Shown: in pieces, positions 31,511-44,478 of the stretch | Layout: every line of letters starts with the position of its first letter | How positions within the stretch are numbered: position 1 is the stretch's first letter | Source of the DNA: Cryptomeria japonica | Lineage: Eukaryota; Streptophyta; Pinopsida; Cupressales; Cupressaceae | Length of the DNA stretch: 64,000 nucleotides | Direction: 5' to 3' | NCBI RefSeq assembly: GCF_030272615.1 | Contig: NC_081414.1 | Coordinates: 239,541,233-239,605,232, forward strand | Notes under the pieces: model-generated | What the model was told of the DNA's origin: nothing | Databases searched by the model: none | The model's input: the letters and a program-made list of their open reading frames with translations, nothing else | Translations under genes and position numbers: made by a program

Positions 31511-33690
31511 AGGGAACATGTGCACATCCCAAAAAGAAAGAGAGGGAATGAATGCAAAAGGAGATGCAATGGATATGGGATGATATGGATGAAATGATCA
31601 TGGAACGCGATCACCCGTTAAACTGGACGCCATGCAGTGAGCACTTTTTTTGATTTAGCAATGTCTGTGAGCCACCAAGGTATAAGGCACCAGGGTGGAA
31701 TTTCATAGCCAATGCATGGACTGACGCATATAAACAGACACATAGGCTAATCTAGCACCACATAGAGTTACAGAGACCCTAGAGGCAATAGTGATAGAAG
31801 AACCCCAAGAAGAAGATATGCCCCAATGTAACATGAGATGACAGAGACCTCATGAGGGTACAAAAAGAGATGCATCCAAAAGACACACCAAGCAAAACCA
31901 AAAGCAAAAAGATCACATCCGAAGCCTTATTATTCCTAGCGCACCATGATATAAAAGATCATGGCGACCAAGAGGAAACAAGATTCAAGGAGCTTCAAAA
32001 GATAAACAAAGATAAAAAAGAATCAAAGACAACACGAGTGTCCCAAATGTCTTTTCTCAAAAGATGATGATTAATTTGATTGGGAAGGATACAACCCAAA
32101 AATGTCTGGCATGAGGAAGGAAACATCCTACACAGACTAATAATGGGTGTTGGTGAGAAGGATACATCTCGAAACAACACCAGGATAAAAGATTGATGAT
32201 GATCGACAAAAGGATTGGATAGGATCATGATGACCAAGATGCTCAAAGATGATTGTTGAAGAATGAGCCGATAGGATATGATCTCGAAGGACTAGACAAA
32301 CACATGCAACGACACCTATTTACAAGATGTACAAGAGATATGGATGATGGAAGAAGACCTAGGGATAGGCCTGAGGGAAAGCGATGAGAGATTTATGATG
32401 ATGATTGGGAAGAATACATCTCGATGATGATGATTGGATTGCGATCAAGACTTGCAGAAAGGTCAGGAACAAGACCAAGGATACGATTGGATGATTAGAT
32501 TAGCATTTGACCTTGGATAGCTGAGGAAGATGGATAGGATTTGCATGCGATGGTGGATTACAAGGAGAAGAAAAATTGATTGGAATGAGGGTATCATGGG
32601 ATACCTCACAGAGAAAAGGTGGATGCGATGAATATGCAGATAGGTTGATTGGATGGATGGATTTGGATTGTATGGGAGTAGCCTAGAGCTAGATACCAAT
32701 GACAAGGGATGCAAGAGGTGATGGAATAATATGAGAGGAGGGATGAAAGGATGGAGGATATGATGAAAAGGATTGGAGACAGAAGCATGATGGATGTGGC
32801 TAGGAGATGAAAGGATGAGGGATGAAGGGATGGAGGTAGATGAGGATTGGAGGAACATGATTATGGATGAAGGGATGGAGGAACTGGGAGATAAGGATTG
32901 ATGGATGAATTAGGTTATGGATGAAGATATGGAAGAACTAGGAGATACGAATAGGTGGATGGATCAGGTTATGGATGAAGTGATGGGGGAACTGGGATAA
33001 GGATTGGTGGATGGATGGATAAGATAAGATGACTGGTAGGCAAATAGGAAGTTGAGGGAAGTGGATGAAAGACAGGCGGATGGGTGGTGAGGACCACAAA
33101 TATGTGCAAAAGGATTACATGGAAGGGAGGAAGGATGGGTGGATATGAAGGATAATGGAGAAAAATAGTGATAGGGAAACAGAGGCCAAGAGGTGTCCAA
33201 AGCATGTATACATGGTGGCCTTTTCTTGTTAATCAACATCCAACAGAGGATGGAGAAAGTGAAATGGATTGGATTGATGGGTATGGTAGGTAGATGGAGA
33301 TGAGGAGGAAATGGCTAGATGGGCATAAGAACTTTGCCCCCAAGCATGGAGAGAAAAGGGACAAGGGGAATTATGCATGATGCCCATTTGCTAGTTTTTC
33401 ATCATGGTACTTTCCCAAGGCGCCTGTTTGCCAATTTTTCACCAGTGGACGGATTTTTCTCTTTACTTTCTTTTTCTTTTTTTCTTATTTTTTCATATAT
33501 ATTTTTTTCCATTTTTCTTTGGATTTTTTTTACTTTTGGGAGGAGATTCATGGATGGAGATGGATGAGGATAAATGGATTTGTAGGATAGAGGGATGGAG
33601 GACTCAAGCATCAAGTTCCATATCAAGGTAATAGGAGCCCATTTGGAGTGATCATTGGATGTTGGTACAACTTTTTTAGGAAGGAGTGAC
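31511..33690 (-). other. 3' noncoding region of D with GATG-rich low complexity
   Basis: From about 32330 to 33330 the plus strand is dominated by GATGGATGGAT / GAGGATGAAGGGATGG phrases. No reverse transcriptase or integrase motif appears on either strand. Apparent ORFs here are by-products of the low-complexity sequence. Confidence 0.6.
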
Positions 33691-34904
33691 TTATGCAAAG
33701 GCTTGGATTAGATGATTTTGATGGGAAATGTATGTGGTGGAAGGGATATGGTAGGGAAAGTGAGCATGATGGGGGGATGTTGTTGGGACCAACATTGGTA
33801 CATGTTGCAGAGGATGTGAGATAAGTGGAGGGGAGATGGATGTAGCATATGGATATGATGGAGGAATTTTGATAGGTAGCGTTGGGACATAGGGACCCAA
33901 AATAGACTTAGGAGATGGAGGGAGAGAATTTTTAGCTGGTGGACAAGCAATTTTGGATGTCATTGCAGGTTTTTCTTTTGGATGCACTGCTTCTTTTTGC
34001 TTTGGGATCCACATTGTTTTTGCTTTTGTTTTAGTGGGCCTATGCGGCCTATGGGATTCATTGCATTTTTGTATCATCTTTTGCACTATTGGAACATGTC
34101 TTTTTGAGTGGACATGATCATCTTTACATTCATGTGGATGTTTAGCTTTATACATTTTTGATTTGGCATCCAAATTTCTACTAGTAGCCTTGGAAGGAGT
34201 ATGCAAAGGTGGAGATGAAGGAAATATGGATGAAATAATGGATGTGGGATGTTGGATGGAATGTGAGGACATGTGCCTTTGTTGATACTGACTAGGAATG
34301 AAAGGAATAGGATGTTTATTATGGGTGGTGGAGATATGGGAATTGTGTATGGAGGGATGAGTAGGAGATAGAGCATGGAATTTTGGGATATAAGGGCCCA
34401 AAATGGATTTAGCATGTGGGGGATATATGAAGATATATTTTGGGATATAAGGACCCAAAATGGATTTTGAGGATGAAAGAGGAAGATGGATGGTTGTTTT
34501 AGCTTTATATGATGGATGAGGGGGGATTGCAATAAATGATTTGGAGAAACGATGGGGAGATGTAATGGTGTGTTTGGGAGTATACTTGGATTTTGCATTG
34601 ATTTTATCAACATTTTTGGATGAAGTGTCTTGGGATATGTAACCAAGACCATGAGATCCTAGATGTGCTTTGACATGGATAGGCTCCAAAGTACCTTTCT
34701 CATGTAGGCCTAAGCCTCTTCCTTGATAGTTCATTGTTTTGAGCATTTTATCTAAAGTAGGATACTTATTCTCTGGGTAACAAGATGCAAGTCCTTTATC
34801 AGATGGAGGAGAATGGGTGGTGCATATGAGATTTCCTTCTATTGTGAACGAACTACCATGGATGAATGTAAGCAAACCAAGGGGATAGAGTGATGGTGTT
34901 GGGA

Positions 34905-35105
34905 TGGTTTGGATAGGAGGAAGTGGAGGATCAAGAGGTGGAGTATATGGGATGGGAGGATCTTGACTTGGAAGAGGCGATGATAAGGGATCTTGAGACG
35001 AAGGAGATGGAATGGTAGGATCTTGACTTGGAAGGGTGGATGATAAGGGATCTTGAGATGGAGGAGATGGAATGGTAGGATCTTGATTTGGATCAATAAT
35101 ACTTT
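34905..35105 (-). repeat. 60-bp coding repeats in D
   Basis: Two full copies and one partial of a unit with GGATCTTGA[CG][AT]TGGA on the plus strand, encoding QDPTIPSP.SQDPLSS. All copies keep the frame. Confidence 0.8.
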
Positions 35106-35194
35106 AAAAATGCTTTGGAACAAGATCTTGGCATGCAGGGGTTGGTGTGGATGGTGTGAGGAGAGATGAGTGGGTAGACTCTTCAGGGGGAATG

Positions 35195-35425
35195 GATGGA
35201 ACGATGGAAGATTCAATGACTTGGGTGGATGGACTGGGTGGAAGGATGAGAGGTTCCTCATCTAGGGGAAATGGAGTGGATGGAAGGATAGCAGATTCAT
35301 CAATTGGGAGAGATAGAGTGGATGGAAGGGTGAGAGATTCATGAACTGGGGGAGATGGAATGAATGGAAAGAAGGAAGATTCATCAACTGGGAGAGATGG
35401 AATGGATGGAAGGATGGGAGATTAA
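35195..35425 (-). repeat. 42-bp coding repeats in D
   Basis: About five copies of a 42-bp unit containing AGATTCATCAA[CT]TGGGAGAG, encoding a 14-residue LPVDESSILPSIPS-like unit. They are in frame with the D ORF. Confidence 0.8.
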
Positions 35426-35865
35426 TCAGACTAAGTTTGAATGATGGTAGGAGTAGGTAATAGGGATTGTGATGGAAGAATCTCGATGGATGCAAGGTTT
35501 TCGATGGTGTTAGGAGGTGGGAGACAAATGATATATGCAAGAGTTGGAAAGGAAGTTGGTGGATTGAGATAGGAGGAAGTGGATGGTGGAGGATTGAGCT
35601 GAGAGGAAGGATTGCGACTAGTGCCACGTGCTTGTTCATGAATATTTATCACAACAATGCATGAAGGCAGTGCCTGTAGATAACTGAATCATGGTTTTGA
35701 AACAATAGGTTGTGATGTTACTTGGGATTGATATTGTGGAGCACTGACCACTTGTGGTATTGATTGGATGGATGGGGGCACAGATGATAATGGCATTGTG
35801 TAATTCATGCCCCCAGTGACAACTTGTGTGACAAATGATGTTAGATTAGGATTAAACAAAGGATT

Positions 35866-36052
35866 GAGATAGGATGGAAGATTAGAATTGGATGGAGAAT
35901 TTAGATGAGATGGAGGACTAGAACCGGATGGATAATTTAGATAAGATGGGAGATTAGAATTGGATGGATAAGTGAGATAAGATGGGAGATTAGAACTAGA
36001 TGGAGAAGTGAGATAAGATGGAAGATTAGAACTAGATGGAGAAGTGATATAA
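35866..36052 (-). repeat. 36-bp coding repeats in D
   Basis: About five to six copies of a 36-bp unit (GATGGGAGATTAGAACTAGA with its continuation), encoding 12 residues of LPSYLTSPSSSN type. They are in frame with the D ORF and show mild decay. Confidence 0.85.
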
Positions 36053-36577
36053 TATTGCAATGTGACTTAGAGATATGTCTCATCGGGTTGATCAACCATA
36101 CCCTTATCATCACTGACATAGGGTGAAGTGGAATAAAATGAGGAATGACCATACTCATCATAGCATAATTGAGATATGACTTGGATATATGTGTTATCAA
36201 TTTGATCAACCATACCCTCGTCGTCATCGACATAGGGTGAAGTGGAAGAAAATGAAGGGCGACCAAACTCATCATAATAGAATTGCGACATGACGATTAG
36301 TTGATGAGTTGGAGAGATGAAAGATGAGAATAGAAGATAGACCAAAGACTAAGATGAGATAGGGACAGAATTTTAAGAAGTTGGACAGAGGATGAAATTT
36401 GATGTTCAATTTTGGATATCTGATGTTCAACCTCTGACTTAGGAAGAAGGAAATGATGATGCAAATTGGGAGACAAGATATGATGGTGGACGATAATCCT
36501 AATGTTGGGAGATATGCGATAAAAGGTGATATAATCAAAAAATTGACAACATCAAGATGCAAAAGGACATAATGACT

Positions 36578-37367
36578 TGATGCAGGAGCATCCCCGGTTT
36601 TGAGCAATCTTGCATCAACCAAAAACATTTTCCTTTCTGCTTTGCTTTTTGTTTGCAGTTTCAATTTTCCTTTCAGTGTGTCCTGATTTTGGCTCACTGG
36701 ATCCTATGGAGTTGGATTCTACTTGACTACTTGATCATATTTCTTTATTTCATACCACATCACATTTGGATCACTTTCCGGCAAGATATCTCTATCAATT
36801 TCCATGACAGTTTATTGTTACCGGATTGACAGTTATTTGTTACCGGTTGCCTGGACCTAATCTGGTGATCTTTCAGAACCCATTCTGAAGATTGTGGAGC
36901 CTTGGGCATTGATTTAGATGTTCCTTGGCATGTGGCCAACCTTTCCCCATGATCTATGTTTCATCCTTTCAATTTTTCGGAGGAATCTCTCAGCGGAGGC
37001 CGACCTTGTTATTTTCATGTCAGGTCTTGTTCTTCAGATTTTCATTCCTTTTGGGCCAACTGGATCCTTTGGATCGATATATATATAATTATGCTTTAGA
37101 ATAAAGGAAGGAGAGAATCAAGTAGCTAGATTGTACGTAGAAGATAGATCATAAGGTTCACGATCTCAGTTGTGACCTATTCTACAAGGCATGTGAGTCG
37201 GTATGTTGTAACCTAGTTGTTACTGGTTGGATGTAATCAAATTTCATGCAATAAATCAATCTGTTATGCATTGCCTCCATCATATCTTTGTGTTTATGTT
37301 GTATTTACTCTTTTTGACTAGTTTGAATTGATCTCTTTGAGGTCCCTCCTCACTGGTGACTGCTTCA
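36578..37367 (+). repeat. 5' LTR of element C (790 bp)
   Basis: It starts TGATGCAGGAGCATCCCC and ends GGTGACTGCTTCA. It is homologous along its length to 43900-44759. It carries a short ATATATATA block near 37077 where the 3' LTR has a long TA run. Confidence 0.95.
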
Positions 37368-37369
37368 AG

Positions 37370-37380
37370 TGGTATCAAAG
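37370..37380 (+). other. primer-binding site of element C
   Basis: TGGTATCAAAG, two bases after the LTR end. It matches the initiator-methionine site TGGTATCAGAGC with one G-to-A change. Confidence 0.85.
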
Positions 37381-37477
37381 TGAAGTTTCATTCTAGAGGT
37401 TGTGAGTCTTGAATTTCTTGTTGTAGGGTGGCGGTTTGCTGATCTAATTTGCAATTGCAGAGGGCTAGCATGAATCG

Positions 37478-39019
37478 ATGGCATAAAGAGTAACTAGGAA
37501 TGGTGTTAAAGATGTGAGAGAAGATGAAGGAGAAGAAGCCATGATAGAAAAAGCAAACCTACCAATGGTTGATTTGGATGAAGAAAGGTTTTTAAGGGTT
37601 TTGAGTAGGGTGAACACTAAACTTCATTTTACCCCACTGGAATATGATGGGAAGTTAGATTCAGATGAATTGATGGATTGGATCTTGGAGATGGAGAAGT
37701 ATTTTGATTTTCAAAACGCTGTAGAAGAGAGGAAGGTGAAATATGCTTGTACCCGGTTGAAAGGTCATGCATCTCTTTAGTGGGAGCATTTGCACGTTGA
37801 TAGACAAAGAAGGGGTAAAGAGAAGATTAAGACATGGGATCAGATGATTGCTAAGTTGAAATCAAAGTTTGTGCTAGTGAATTATCAAGTGGATTTGTTC
37901 CAGAAGTTGCAGAATTTGAGACAAAAGGAATCTAGTTTGAAGGAGTACACCGAAGCATTTTACAAGTTGAATATTAGATTTGGACATGTTGATGATGAAG
38001 TTGAACAAGTTGCAATATATTTGAACGGATTGTGAATGTCTATACAAGATAAACTCAGTATGATCAAATTGGAGAGTGTTGAAGAGGCTTACCAGTATGC
38101 CCTAAAGGCTGAAGAGAAGTTGAACAAAAGACATAAGCAGAGATAGAGAGGTAGAGGTGGAAGGTTTATCGGAGGAAGATTTCAAGGAGGAAGAGGATAT
38201 ACCAGAGGAAGAGGAACCAATATAGATCAAACCAAGGACAAGGAAGTGAGAAAAGAAGGTAATTCGTACTGGACAGATGATAGAAATTTCTACCGAAGGA
38301 GAGAACCGGATGGTTACCAAAATGAGAACTTTGGAAGATAAGACAAGAGGACATTTAGAGGAACTTGCTTTAAGTGTGGAGGAGAAGGACACTGTGCATT
38401 TGAGTGTAAGAAGATAGAGACTACCAGAAGAGCAGCAATGGTGGAAGAAAACCCCACCAGATCAAACAATAAACTGGAAGATGGAGAAGTGTTGATGATG
38501 AGGAGAGTTTTGTGTCATACTGGAGGAGATGAAGAGCCTTTGCGGAGGAATAATTTGTTCAAGACCAGATGTAAGGTATTTGGTAAGTCTTGTAAAGTTG
38601 TTATTGATAGTGGTAGTTAAGATAATCTTGTTTTAGAGGAGATGGTGAATAAGTTGAGATTGGAGAGATTGAAACACCCTAAGTCTTACCAGATAGCATG
38701 GATTCAGGATGAACATAAGTTGTTAGTAAGTGAATATTTTTTGGTGAAATTAAAAATTGGGAATTATCATGATGAAGTCTTGTGTGATATTATGCCTATG
38801 GATATTTTTCATCTTTTGTTGGGTAGACCTTGACAGTTTGATAGACAGGCAATACATGATGGGAGGAATAATATATACACTATTGTGGCCAATGGGCTGA
38901 AGCAAACATTATTACCTTTGGAGGAACCTTTGAAGAATGAAGTATGTATGAATGCCAGAATTTGTTTAGTAGATGGAAGGAAATTCATGGATGGACTAAG
39001 ACCACAAGATTTATGCAAC
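37478..39019 (+). pseudogene. C gag-protease relic
   Basis: A single frame from ATG at 37478 (third codon already TAA) to about 39019. The gag core near 37620-38100 reads EYDGKLDSDELMDWILEMEKYF and KLKSKFVLVNYQ...LQNLRQ, the Retrotrans_gag pattern. A basic R/G-rich stretch (GRFQGGRGYTRGRG) precedes the zinc knuckle CFKCGGEGHCAFEC at about 38368-38409. The protease has VVIDSGS followed by a stop, then LLGRP with the following W changed to stop (TGA). Stops lie at codon 3 and near 37778, 38033, 38144, 38339, 38618 and 38831. Gag packages element RNA and the protease matures the particle; this copy does neither. Confidence 0.88.
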
Positions 39020-40966
39020 TCTGGGCTACTCCGTAGGGGGAGTGGCTCTAATATAGTATGGTATGAATTATATCTTTGATTAGATTGAATTCAAGTGATG
39101 CATTGTTGTTTGACCTTGCTATCAAAGGGGGAGAAGAAAAACAAATCAGATAATCAGTTATGGGAGAAGAAAACAAAATATGATGATCAGGCTTGAGGAG
39201 AAGAAAAGAAAGAGAAGACCAGCATATGTAGAGACTAGAAGTTAATTTTCTAAGATGTAGATGATTGGAATATATGATCTCATGATTATATATCTAATTG
39301 GTGTTGCCATCAATGCCAAAGGGGGAGATTGTTGGCATGTTTGGCATAATTGATGCAAATGAGTTGATGATTGTCGCGGTAGAGGAATGATGATGACATG
39401 ATCAGTTATTAGTGTTGTCATTGATGGCAACCTGTATCAATTGATGTTTGATGATGGTTACAGATGAACTTAAATGTTTGACTTGTTGGATAAGTAATTT
39501 GGTCTACAGGATTTAGAATTTGTAAGTCTGATAGGGTTTATCGACAGGACTGAGAATTAGGACTTGAACTAGTAAAAGAAAAGATTTTTTTGATGGAATC
39601 GGTAAATCGGTGATGGTTGGAAACTTGTGGTTTGAGACAAGCTTTTATGATGGATTTGTGTATGTGACCAGAACTGCATCCTATGTTGATTGCCGGAAGG
39701 CATGTTTTGAAATTTTGATGGAGTTGTGTTAAGGTTTTAATAGGGTTTAGGACCGGTGATGAATTCACTCAACCGGTAATGATTTTTTATTTGACAATGA
39801 TTGGTAGCAAATCTACATGAAGAAGATAACATGACACAACCCGCGTGAATGATTTGTAATATGTTTTCACGTGGAAGATGATAGAATTTCTTGAGAATGT
39901 GCAAAGTGCTTAGCGGAATGTTCTAAGGGTTTGACTTTTGTACAAATCGGATTTTTGTGATGGGTTATGAATAATCAACAGTTGATATTGCATTGTAATT
40001 TGTTGTAATGATTGATATATTGATCTCTTATGATCTGTATTGTAAATTCAAGATGTAATTAGGTTTTATGGCCGACTTAGTTGTTATGGCTATTTAGGCC
40101 GACACAACTAATGTTTTATGTGTCGGTGGATTTGGAGAATGAGTTAAGCCATCCTAGAGAAGATAGAGATCTTCTTGAGTGTTGTAGATTGTGAAGCAGA
40201 ATTGGATTGATTTAGCAAGCTGAAAGTGCAAAGTTACATATCATTTTTCATTGTTATTCCCTAACAGTTATAGCAGCATAAATCCCTTAATTGGGTAGGT
40301 TCTAATAGGCCTTTATCATCTAAGTCCCTTAACAAGGCAACTCACACAAGAGTGTTTAAATCCTCTAACCAGGTTGATCCTAACAGATCATTAAGCTCCT
40401 AGCTGGAGTGATAGGCTAATCCCTTAACCTGGTGACTCCTAACAGGGTTTGCTCCTAACCGGGCATATTGTAAGCTCCTAACCAGGCTAAGCTCCTAGTA
40501 GGGCATACTTCAAAAGAGTAAAAATTATTGTGGGTACCAATTCCCACCTTGGTTTTCCCATTTGGGTTTCCACGTCAAAAATCTTGGTGTTTATGTGTGG
40601 AATGTCTTTTTATGATGTTTATGTTTACATGCATTATTTCTGAGATACAAGTTATGATATGTCATTTAAAGTTTATTAGAGATTACCGGTACTGATATGA
40701 TATGATTACATAAAGGACTTGATCAAATTGATAAGACTGATTAGTTGAATGTTCAAATTGGTATGACTGATTAAGAGATAAAGATGTTGATAATTATGAT
40801 AGATGGTTTTAGCAAATTTGATTAAAAGGTTGTTAGATCTAATTGTAGAAGTGAAGATATCTGTTAAGAAGTTTCAGATCTGATTTGAGTTGGATTTGAG
40901 TTCAAAGTTTAAGTTATTGTTAATATTGATTCACCCTCTCTCTTAGTATTAACCGAATCTTCATCA
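39020..40966 (+). mobile_element. truncated Copia 3' end with LTR, inserted in element C
   Basis: The left part has GGGGGAG-rich 3' noncoding DNA, ending in the boundary ATGCCAAAGGGGGAGATT. The LTR then starts at 39330 (TGTTGGCATGTTTGG). The LTR contains the repeated CTAACCAGG / CCTAACAGG phrases and GTTTTCCCATTTGGGTTTCC, and ends near 40966 after CACCCTCTCTCTTAG. The 3' noncoding part and boundary resemble those of element F (57780-57975). C's pol frame resumes just after it. No 5' part or target duplication is found. Confidence 0.75.
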
Positions 40967-43872
40967 GATTAACAATGAGAATTTGTGTTTTGCCTTAATT
41001 CCTAAGAAGACTCAGAGACCGGAACCAGAAGGAGAGCACCCAAAAGAGATAAGATATTTGTTGACAAAATATTAGGACATCATTTCAGATAATGTACCTG
41101 ATGGATTTCCACCTGTAAGAAGTATTACTCATTCCATGGACTTGGTTCCTGGAGCTAGTTTGCCTAACAAAGTTGCACATTGATTGACACTAACAGAGAA
41201 TGAAGAGTTGAATAGACAAGTGCGAGAGCTGTTGAAGAAAGGTTTGATCAGGGAGAGTTTGAGCCCTTGTGCAGTACTCACAGTATTAGCACCTAAAAAG
41301 AATGGAGAATGGAGAATGTGTATCGATTCAAGAGAAATAAACAAGATCATAGTGAAATACAAGTTTCCTTTGCCTAGGATGGATGACATAATCAATTTGA
41401 GTGGAGCAAAATACTTTACAAAGATAGATTTGAAGGGTGGATATCATCAGATCAGGATCAGAGAAGGTGATGAGTGAAAGACAACATTTAAGACAACTGA
41501 AGGACTATATGAATGGTTGGTGATTCCTTTTGGATTGACTAATGCACCGAGTAGTTTTATGAGGCTGATGAATGAGGTATCGAAGAAATTATTGGTAATT
41601 TTTTTATTGTGTATTTGAATGACATTCTGATTTTCAGTAAGACAAAAGAGGAGCATTTGTTGCAGCTAAGACAAGTTTTGCAGAGGTTGAGAGAAGAAAA
41701 GTTGTTGATCAATATCAAGAAGTTTACTTTCATGAAGGATGAGTTAGTCTATTTGGGATTTGTGATATCTGAGGATGGTTTGAAGATGGACCATGAGAAA
41801 GTGAAATCAAATGTTGAATGGCCTACACCGAAAGTCATTTGAGAAGTAAGATCATTTCATGGATTGGCTAGTTTTTACGGGAAGTTTATCAGAATTTTCA
41901 GTTCAGTTTGTAACCCTATGACTGAGACCATGAGAGGAGATTGGAAGGAATTCAAGTGGACCACCAGAGTAAACAAAAGTTTTGAGTTGTTGAAGCAGAA
42001 AGTGATTGAGCATCCTGTGTTAGCTTTACCAGATTTTAATAAAATATTTCAAGTAGATTGTGATGTAAGTGGAACAACAATAGGAGCAATCTTGAGTCAA
42101 CTGGGAAGAGTAGTAGCCTATTTTAGTGAGAAATTGAATGATGCTTGGAGGAGATATTCAGTGTATGATTAGGAGTTTTTAGTTCAAGCCTTGAAGAAGT
42201 GGAGACATTACTTGTTGCCTAAGGAGTTTGTGTTGTATACAGATCATCAAGTTTTGCAGTATTTGAACAGTCAAAGTAAGTTGAATTAGAGACATATGAG
42301 ATGGGTAGAATTATCGCAGAGTTACACCTTTGTGTTGAAGCATACAAGTGGGAAATCTAACAAATTTGTTGATGCATTGAGTAGGAGAAGGAATTTGCTG
42401 ACAAAGATGAGAGTGATAGTATTAGGTTTTGAATATTTGAAGACCTTGTGTAATGAAGACCTAGATTTTGCAGAACCTTGGAAAGCATGTAGAGAACGGG
42501 TTATGGTAGATAGAAGAAAATGGTTGGATTATTTCATTCAGGATGGGATTTTATTCAGAGGAGTTCAGTTGTGCATACCTAAGAGTTATATGAGAGAGAA
42601 TCTAATAAAGGAGAAATACAGTGGAGGACTAGCTGGACATTTTAGCATTGACAAAATAGTAGCATTATTGAGTGAGTGGTATTTTTTGCCCCAAATTCAT
42701 AAGGATGTTAAGAGATATGTGTAGAGTTGTAGAGTTTGTCAAGTTGCAAAAGGTAGTAGTCAGAATGTGGGATTGTATAAACCTTTAACAATATCAGTAA
42801 GACCTTGGGATGATATAAGCATTGATTTTGTACTTGGATTGCCTAAGACACCGAGAGGGAATGATTCTATATTTGTGGTAGTGGATAGAATTTCAAAAAT
42901 GGCTCATTTCATACCTTGTAAGAAGACATCAAATGCCTTGCATGTAGAAGCCCTTTTTTTCACAGAAGTGGTGAGATTGCATGGATTACTTAAGAGCATA
43001 GTTTCAGACAAAGACACTAAGCTTGTTGGCTATCTTCTAAGAACAATTTGGAAGAAGATGAAGACAGATTTGAAGTTCAGTTCTACTTTCATCCACAAAC
43101 TAATGGACAGACAAAAGTTGTTAACCGGAGTTTAGGAAACTTGTTGAGATATTTAGTGGGAGATAAAACCCAAAGTTGGGATTTGATCCTTACACAAGCA
43201 GAGTTTGTTTACAATAATTCAATGAATAGAAGTACCGGAAAAACATCTTTTTAGATTATTACCGGAGTTCACCCTAGAGGTATAGCGGAATTGAGATACA
43301 TTAGCAGTGAAGACTGGAAGAGTTTAGAAGCAGAAGATTTTGTAGATCACATTGCAGCATTGCATATTCAAGTTAAACAACATTTGGGAGACATGAACAA
43401 CAAATATAAGGAGAAGATAGATGAGAAAAGGAGGCATAAGGAACTTGAAGTTGGAGATGAAGTGATGGTATATCTAAGAAAAGAGAGATTCATGGTTGGA
43501 ACTTAAAATAAGTTGCAGATGAAGAAGTTTGGACTCTATGAGATTTTGAGGAAGTTCAGTTCTGAAAATACATATGAAGTGGAGCTACCAGATACTCTAA
43601 TTATTTCACCCATATTCAACATTGCAGATCTTCATGAGTACCATGAACTAGAACTTAGTGAGGACAGTGTTGCAGACTTGGATAAACAGTTGCCCTGGAA
43701 GGAACTGGATCAGATTGAAGAGATTTTGGACAGTAGGATTGGGCATAGTACCCGGAACAGTCAGTATAAGGAATATATTGTGAAGTGGAAGGCCAGACCA
43801 GTTGAAGATTCATCTTGGATTTCTCAGGTAGAGGTAGACCACCTTGGTTTCCCTCTGACCCCAGCAAAGTGA
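40967..43872 (+). pseudogene. C pol relic: RT, RNase H, integrase, chromodomain
   Basis: RT spans about 41190-41850: [49 protein letters not shown]. The catalytic box reads [11 protein letters not shown], so the first Asp of YLDD is Asn. RNase H (about 42030-42400) has FQVDCDVSGTTIGAILSQ and HTSGKSNKFVDALSRR. Integrase follows: CRVCQVAKG of the zinc finger, [11 protein letters not shown] with the first Asp and SDKDTKL with the second. The third catalytic position reads [10 protein letters not shown], where Glu is expected in place of Lys. The end (about 43705-43870) is a chromodomain, EILDSRIGH...YIVKWKARPVEDSSWI. Frameshifts lie near 41590 and 43040, with several stops. Chromodomains steer insertion toward marked chromatin. 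Confidence 0.9.
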
Positions 43873-43899
43873 GAGGCTCATTTTTTCATTAACCCCAGA

Positions 43900-44404
43900 T
43901 GTCTCATGCAAGAGTATCCCCGGTTCACAGCAATCTTGCATCAATCAAAAACATTTTCCTTTCTGTTTTTCTTTATGTTTTCAATTTCAATTTTCCTTTC
44001 CATGTGTCCCGGTTTTGGCTCATCAGATCCTATGGAGTTAGATTCTACTTGAAGACTTGGTCATCTTTCTTGCTTTCAGACCGCATCGCATTTGGATCAC
44101 TTTCTGGCAAGATATCGCTATTGGTTTCCATGACAGTCTCTTCTTACCGGATTGACAGTTCTTTGTTACCAGTTGTCTGGACCTATTCTGGTGACCTTTT
44201 GGAACCCATTCTAAATCTTGCGAAGCCTTGGGCATTGATTTTGATTTTCCTTGGCGTGTGGCCGACCTTTTCCCATGCTATATGTTTCATCCTTTGGATT
44301 TTTTGAAAGAATCTCTTGGTGGAGGCCGACCTTGTTATTTTCATGTTAGGTCTTGTTCTTCAGGTTTTGATCCCTTTTGGGCCAACTGGATCCTTTCAAT
44401 CAAT

Positions 44405-44478
<74 letters not shown>

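Larger units (their letters stand above)
33691..36291 (-). pseudogene. D ORF: 866-codon proline-rich protein with G-patch-like segment
   Basis: One frame runs from ATG at 36291 (MSQFYYDEFGRPSF) to the stop at 33691 without a frameshift. Stops lie near 36064 (TAA), 35692 (TGA), 35430 (TAG and TAA, two codons apart) and 35103 (TAA). The parts in order: two copies of a ~37-residue unit (YDEFGRPSFSSTSPYV...DQ); 12-residue units (LPSYLTSPSSSN) about six times; 14-residue units (ILPSIPSLPVDESS type) about five times; 20-residue units (QDPTIPSPPSQDPLSS); then IHGSSFTIEGNLICTTHS. A G-patch-like stretch follows (LDKMLKTMNYQGRGLGLHEK...LGSHGLGY). The tail is basic and proline-rich, with three copies of KSILGPYIP or its variant. 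G-patch segments follow the protease in some plant Gypsy proteins; here it stands without a protease. Function unknown. Confidence 0.75.

Noticed and set aside
32463-33239. Overlapping minus-strand ORFs rich in H, P, S and I
   Set aside because: They arise from GATG-rich low-complexity DNA on the plus strand and have no domain.
34839-35261. Leucine/proline/histidine-rich ORF on the minus strand, and a similar one at 35262-35639
   Set aside because: Both are shifted-frame shadows of the D ORF repeats; the frame through 36291-33691 is continuous and joins to the G-patch-like segment.
35195-36052. Regular short repeats that might suggest a CRISPR array
   Set aside because: The units are head-to-tail without spacers, encode in-frame peptide repeats and lie in a plant retrotransposon.
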